Shown here: one piece after another, positions 60,594 to 64,000 of the stretch
Position numbering within the stretch: the first letter of the stretch is position 1
Layout of the letters: each line of letters opens with the position of its first letter
DNA from: Sphingosinicella sp. CPCC 101087
GTDB lineage: Bacteria > Pseudomonadota > Alphaproteobacteria > Sphingomonadales > Sphingomonadaceae
Reading direction: 5' to 3'
Length of the DNA stretch: 64,000 nucleotides
Assembly: GCF_004151485.1 (NCBI RefSeq)
Contig: NZ_SBFF01000005.1
Span: 157,001 to 221,000, forward strand
The notes under the pieces: generated by a model
The model's database searches: none
Seen by the model: only the letters and a program-made list of their open reading frames with translations
What the model was told of the DNA's origin: nothing
Made by a program: the position numbers and the translations under genes

Positions 60594-61598
60594 CTATTCC
60601 GGCGTGGGAAGCCTGACCGTCTCGCCCACAACATCGATCGCCAGCTTACCTCGAAGCCCACGGGAGCCTCCACCTTCGAGCAGTTCATGGGCTTCGCCGA
60701 TCCGGGCCAGCGGAAGCACCGCGCCAACGACAGGTTGGATCAGGCCGCGTTCAATGAGATTTGTCAGCGCGTCGAGTTTGCCTCGGTTCTGTCGGGTGAA
60801 GACGAAATGGTAGGCGGCGTTCTTTCCCCAAGCCTCGATCAGGTTCTGCGGCTGCGCAATGTCGACGATGCTGACCACTCGTCCAGCATCCGTGAGGGCG
60901 AGCGCGCTTCTCGTCAGGGTGTCCCCCCCGACGGTATCGAATATGACGTTCACCCCTTGCCCATTCGTCAATTCAGCCACGGCCGAGACGTAGTCATCGG
61001 AGGTGTGGTCGATGACCTCGTCCGCGCCGAGCGAACGCACGAACGCATGGTTGCTACGGCGCGCCGTCGTGATGACCCGCGCACCCATCGCCTTGGCAAG
61101 CTGGATCGCCACCGTACCCACACCGCCGGCACCACCGTGGATCAGAATGGTCTCGTGGACGGCAAGCTGGGCGCGCGTCACCAAGGCTTCCCAGACCGTG
61201 CCCCCAACCAGCGTCAGGCTGGCAGCCTCCAGATGGTTGATGTTGTGCGGCTTGCGGGCGACCAGATCGACATCGACGACGTGCTGTTCCGCATACGAAC
61301 CAGGGCCGCCGAAGATCTTCGGCGTGTAGTAAACCTCGTCGCCTAGTTCGAACTCGCTTACAGAGGCCCCCTTCTCCTCCACGACGCCCGAAACATCGTG
61401 ACCAATGATGGCGGGGAGCGGCACATAGTCGGCGTAATCACCCCGCCGGATCTGGTAGTCCAGAGGATTGAGGGCGGTGGCGTGAACGCGCACCCGGACC
61501 TGCCGAGGTCCGACGATCGGTACGGTAACATCGCGCATCTCGAAAGCGTCGAAGCCACCGAATTTGCTGAGGATGATCGCCTTCATGGTGCCAGTCAT
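60594..61598 (-). CDS. zinc-independent medium-chain alcohol dehydrogenase/quinone oxidoreductase family protein
   Basis: 334 residues. Quinone-reductase-type [23 protein letters not shown], the GroES-like part [20 protein letters not shown] with [14 protein letters not shown], and the NADPH Rossmann loop [20 protein letters not shown] near residue 150. It lacks the usual zinc-ligand cysteines, as in quinone oxidoreductases. Third gene of an operon isochorismatase-pirin-MDR, divergent from a LysR gene. The substrate is probably a small quinone or enone; inferred. Confidence 0.9.
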   Translation of the reverse strand: MTGTMKAIILSKFGGFDAFEMRDVTVPIVGPRQVRVRVHATALNPLDYQIRRGDYADYVPLPAIIGHDVSGVVEEKGASVSEFELGDEVYYTPKIFGGPGSYAEQHVVDVDLVARKPHNINHLEAASLTLVGGTVWEALVTRAQLAVHETILIHGGAGGVGTVAIQLAKAMGARVITTARRSNHAFVRSLGADEVIDHTSDDYVSAVAELTNGQGVNVIFDTVGGDTLTRSALALTDAGRVVSIVDIAQPQNLIEAWGKNAAYHFVFTRQNRGKLDALTNLIERGLIQPVVGAVLPLARIGEAHELLEGGGSRGLRGKLAIDVVGETVRLPTPE

Positions 61599-61615
61599 GC
61601 TCCTACCTCCGCCGG

Positions 61616-62509
61616 TCAGGACATCGCCGGTGCGGATGGAGAAGGTCCGTCCGGCAGCGGGATGAATTCGCCGTCGTCGGCGTCGGGCAGCTTCATGCGT
61701 CCCGCCTTCCAGTCCGACGCGGCCTGCTCCAAGCGATCCTTGGACGACGCGACGAAATTCCAGAAGATGAAACGCTCACCCACTGGCTCGCCGCCAAGCA
61801 CCATCACCGTGGCCGGCGCGGTTGCCCGAACGCGCGAGGCGCTGCCGCTGACCACCAGCATCCTGCCTGCACCATAAAGCCCGCCGTCCATCTCCACCTC
61901 GCCCGCCGCAACGTAGAGCGCGCGTTCGTTGTGACCCGAGGGGATCTCGGCGGTCGCGCCCGGGGCCATATCGAGATGCGCGTAGAACAGGGGCGAGTGC
62001 GTCCTGGCGCCTGCGGTCAGGCCATAGGCGCTGCCGGCGATGAGGTGGCCCTTCACCCCGCCTTCGACCCACTGCGGCAGATCATCGCCGGAATGGTGCG
62101 AAAAGGATGGCGCGATTTCCTCGAGTTCGGTCGGCAGTGCGACCCAGGCCTGGATGCCGTGGATGCGATCGCCGCTTGCCCGCGCGCGCTCCAGCCGCTC
62201 GCTGTGCGTGATGCCGCGACCGGCGACCATCCAGTTGACTTCTGCCGGCCTGATGGCTTGTTGGTATCCCAAACTGTCGCGGTGCATGATCTCGCCGGAG
62301 AACAGGTAGCTCACCGTCGACAGGCCGATGTGCGGGTGCGGGCGGACGTCGAGACTGCGGTCCGCGCCGGCTGCGATGTCCACCGGGCCCATGTGATCGA
62401 AGAAGATGAAGGGGCCGACCATGCGCCGCTTGGCGTACGGCAGCACCCGCCCAACCTCGAAACCGCCGCCGAGGTCGCGGCGCCGCTGATCAATGACCAT
62501 CTCGATCAT
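61616..62509 (-). CDS. pirin family protein
   Basis: 297 residues. Bicupin pirin: [20 protein letters not shown], the metal site [20 protein letters not shown] (His-x-His) and [20 protein letters not shown], then the conserved [20 protein letters not shown] and the C-terminal cupin [20 protein letters not shown]. Pirins with this site can act as quercetin dioxygenases or redox-sensing regulators. ATG 62509 has GAGGAGA eight bases upstream; the frame further upstream overlaps the neighbour and is not conserved. Middle gene of the operon. Confidence 0.93.
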   Translation of the reverse strand: MIEMVIDQRRRDLGGGFEVGRVLPYAKRRMVGPFIFFDHMGPVDIAAGADRSLDVRPHPHIGLSTVSYLFSGEIMHRDSLGYQQAIRPAEVNWMVAGRGITHSERLERARASGDRIHGIQAWVALPTELEEIAPSFSHHSGDDLPQWVEGGVKGHLIAGSAYGLTAGARTHSPLFYAHLDMAPGATAEIPSGHNERALYVAAGEVEMDGGLYGAGRMLVVSGSASRVRATAPATVMVLGGEPVGERFIFWNFVASSKDRLEQAASDWKAGRMKLPDADDGEFIPLPDGPSPSAPAMS

Positions 62510-62538
62510 GTTCGTTCTCCTCGAGTCACCCGGCTCGA

Positions 62539-63201
62539 TCAGGCGCCCGCAGTCGGCGTGTCCGGCACCGGCGTGTTGAGCAACTGCTGCTCCCACAGAT
62601 AAGCAATGCCGCTGCCGCCGAGGTGCGAAATCATGATCTCGGTCAGCTCTTCGACATGCTCGGTGCGCGCCCAGTCACGCTGCCATTCGCCGGCCAAAGC
62701 CATCCAGGTCATCATGTTCACGCCAGCCGCAATCATGCGCTGGATGGCGACCTCGTGAGACTCGACCGTAACCCCGCCCGACGCGTCGGTGATCACGGTT
62801 ACGTCCCAGCCTTCGCCGGCGGCCTGGATTGCTGGCATCGCCACGCAGACCTCGGTCCACAGGCCGGCGATGATCAGCTGCTTGCGGCCGGTCGCCTTGA
62901 CCAGGTCCACCACCTTGCGGTCCTCCCAGGTGTTCACCCAGGTGTGGTCGATCACTTCCTGATCCGGGAAAACGTCGGTGATCTGCTTGAAGAGAAGACC
63001 GCCACGCGCCGCCAGCACGCTGGTGAGGATCGTGGGGACATTGAAAGCTTTTGCCAGTTTCGCTAGCGCGGCCGTGTTGTTGACTACGGTCTGAGGATCA
63101 TGGCTGCCCAGTCCCGCAAGCTGAAAAGCCTGGTGATCGATCAGAACGAGGACCGAATCCTCAGGACGGAGAAGTGAATCGAGCCCGTTGCGGAAGGTCA
63201 T
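62539..63201 (-). CDS. isochorismatase-family hydrolase (YcaC-like)
   Basis: 220 residues. Cysteine hydrolase of the isochorismatase superfamily: Asp in VLVLIDHQAFQLAGL, Cys in AGLWTEVCVAMPAIQAAGEG near residue 118. Resembles YcaC-type proteins, whose substrate is unknown, more than nicotinamidases. First gene of the operon with pirin and MDR; starts about 145 bases from the divergent LysR gene, which probably controls it. Confidence 0.9.
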   Translation of the reverse strand: MTFRNGLDSLLRPEDSVLVLIDHQAFQLAGLGSHDPQTVVNNTAALAKLAKAFNVPTILTSVLAARGGLLFKQITDVFPDQEVIDHTWVNTWEDRKVVDLVKATGRKQLIIAGLWTEVCVAMPAIQAAGEGWDVTVITDASGGVTVESHEVAIQRMIAAGVNMMTWMALAGEWQRDWARTEHVEELTEIMISHLGGSGIAYLWEQQLLNTPVPDTPTAGA

Positions 63202-63347
63202 GAAAGTTCCTCTGCTGACGTAGGTTGAACCGGTTTGCGGGAGACACAGGTCGTTTTCGGCGTCGTCTCGGCCATCATTGCCATTCCCACTTTCGCCGGG
63301 GTAGCAGCCGTTCCCGATGTGCTGTGTCGCACGATGGGGAACGCCGG

Positions 63348-64000
63348 ATGGATATCGAGGCCTTGCGGACCTTCGTTGAGGTCGCCGATGCGGGCGGCGT
63401 CACACCCGCCGCGCGGCGGCTCGGCATATCCAAGTCGATGGTCAGCCGCCGGCTGCTGCGCCTTGAAACGGAGCTCGGAGTGCAGCTTCTATCCCGGACG
63501 ACAAGGGGGGCTGCGCTGACAGAGGCGGGGGTCACGTTCCGGGACCATGCTGCCAAGGTGTGCGTCGAAATCGACATTGCGAAGGAGGCCATCATGCCGG
63601 CCGGCGAGCTGCGCGGTCGCCTGCGCGTCGCTGCGCCGCTCTCCTTCGGCCCGACCCACTTCGCGGTGGTGCTCGCGGAACTTGCGAAGCGGCATCCGGA
63701 ACTGCACGTCCACGCCTGCTACACCGACCGCTTCGTGGACCTGATTGCGGAAGGGTTCGATTGCGCCATTCGCGTCGGCTTCCTCGCAGACTCCAACCTG
63801 GTCGCGCGGCGCATCGGGCCGATCCAGGCCCTGCTCGTGGCAAGTCCGGACTATATCGCCGAACATGGAGCGCCGGGGACGCCGGAAGAGCTCGTCACCC
63901 ACCAAGCCGTCATGCAGGGCACCGAAAGCTGGCCTTTGACGGTCGATGGCAAGGTCGTCATGGTGAAGCCGCAGGGCCGGTTCAAAGGCGATAACGGCGT
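63348..64000 (+). CDS. LysR family transcriptional regulator, C-terminus cut off by window edge
   Basis: Starts MDIEALRTFVEVADAGGVTP, AARRLGISKSMVSRRLLRLE, TELGVQLLSRTTRGAALTEA, the usual LysR wing-helix-turn-helix, followed by an effector domain of the CrgA/DhcR-type subgroup (ELRGRLRVAAPLSFGPTHFA). About 217 residues are visible. GGGGAA lies eight bases before the ATG. Divergent from the isochorismatase-pirin-MDR operon, so it is the likely activator or repressor of it; effector unknown. Confidence 0.93.
   Translation, partial: MDIEALRTFVEVADAGGVTPAARRLGISKSMVSRRLLRLETELGVQLLSRTTRGAALTEAGVTFRDHAAKVCVEIDIAKEAIMPAGELRGRLRVAAPLSFGPTHFAVVLAELAKRHPELHVHACYTDRFVDLIAEGFDCAIRVGFLADSNLVARRIGPIQALLVASPDYIAEHGAPGTPEELVTHQAVMQGTESWPLTVDGKVVMVKPQGRFKGDNG

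Noticed and set aside
1-64000. CRISPR arrays, prophage, insertion sequences or a plasmid origin.
   Set aside because: No regularly spaced direct repeats, no transposase, integrase, phage structural or replication-initiator genes were seen; repeats present are small intergenic palindromes and one two-copy tandem.

Overview
The window comes from a high-GC alphaproteobacterial chromosome, most likely a member of the Sphingomonadales. The pointers are the DUF4893, DUF1285 and PAS_5-like proteins, a 1553-residue NAD-dependent glutamate dehydrogenase, the dciA / two DsbA-like thioredoxins / smc order beside mutY-nudC, a serC leader RNA in front of serC-serA, and a tonB-exbB-exbD-exbD cluster. Most of it is ordinary core chromosome with dense, often overlapping genes. 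No phage, plasmid, insertion sequence or CRISPR array was seen.

Layout. 1-4 kb: a truncated M20 amidohydrolase, DUF4893 protein, a small secreted protein, 3-hydroxybutyrate dehydrogenase and a membrane zinc metallopeptidase. 4.1-8.5 kb: a Fur-box-like site followed by a ferric-siderophore receptor, a PiuC hydroxylase and a PepSY reductase (an iron unit). 8.5-10.7 kb: two palindromic repeats, a YdeI protein and a cytochrome P450. 10.8-18.8 kb: chromosome maintenance (smc, thioredoxins, dciA) diverging from mutY-nudC-CHRD lipoprotein. 19-22.6 kb: cupredoxin, serA, serC and its leader. 22.7-28.7 kb: extensin-like lipoprotein, an inverted-repeat element, a LOG protein, a membrane cytochrome c, then about 700 bases with no credible protein gene but full of tetraloop hairpins and ending in a perfect terminator, followed by a disordered protein, bactofilin, PRC-barrel protein and a DUF2267 remnant. 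28.7-33.3 kb: purC, a kynU operon, two tiny proteins and a divergent LysR regulator. 33.3-41 kb: parC, a GGDEF-EAL protein, cca-NUDIX-DUF1285, a pteridine-reductase-like SDR and folB. 42-47.6 kb: TonB system, then LemA and two TPM proteins and an ADP-ribose-type NUDIX enzyme. 47.6-53.2 kb: a complex I accessory subunit, a molybdenum hydroxylase large subunit coupled to hemH, acetoacetyl-CoA reductase, a ribbon-helix-helix protein and an aldo/keto reductase. 53.4-60 kb: NAD-glutamate dehydrogenase and a PAS protein. 60.2-64 kb: tRNA-Thr(CGT), then an accessory-looking oxidoreductase-pirin-isochorismatase operon divergent from a LysR gene cut by the window end.

Themes. Iron and haem run through the window (siderophore receptor unit, TonB motor, ferrochelatase, cytochrome c). 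Two enzymes of polyhydroxybutyrate metabolism (phbB and a 3-hydroxybutyrate dehydrogenase) lie far apart. The most unusual item is the candidate large structured RNA at about 25.54-26.26 kb on the plus strand: repeated stem-loop modules, UUCG and GNRA loops and a 12-bp terminator capped by GCAA. It lacks the signatures I know for RNase P RNA, tmRNA, SRP RNA or 6S RNA, so it may be undescribed.
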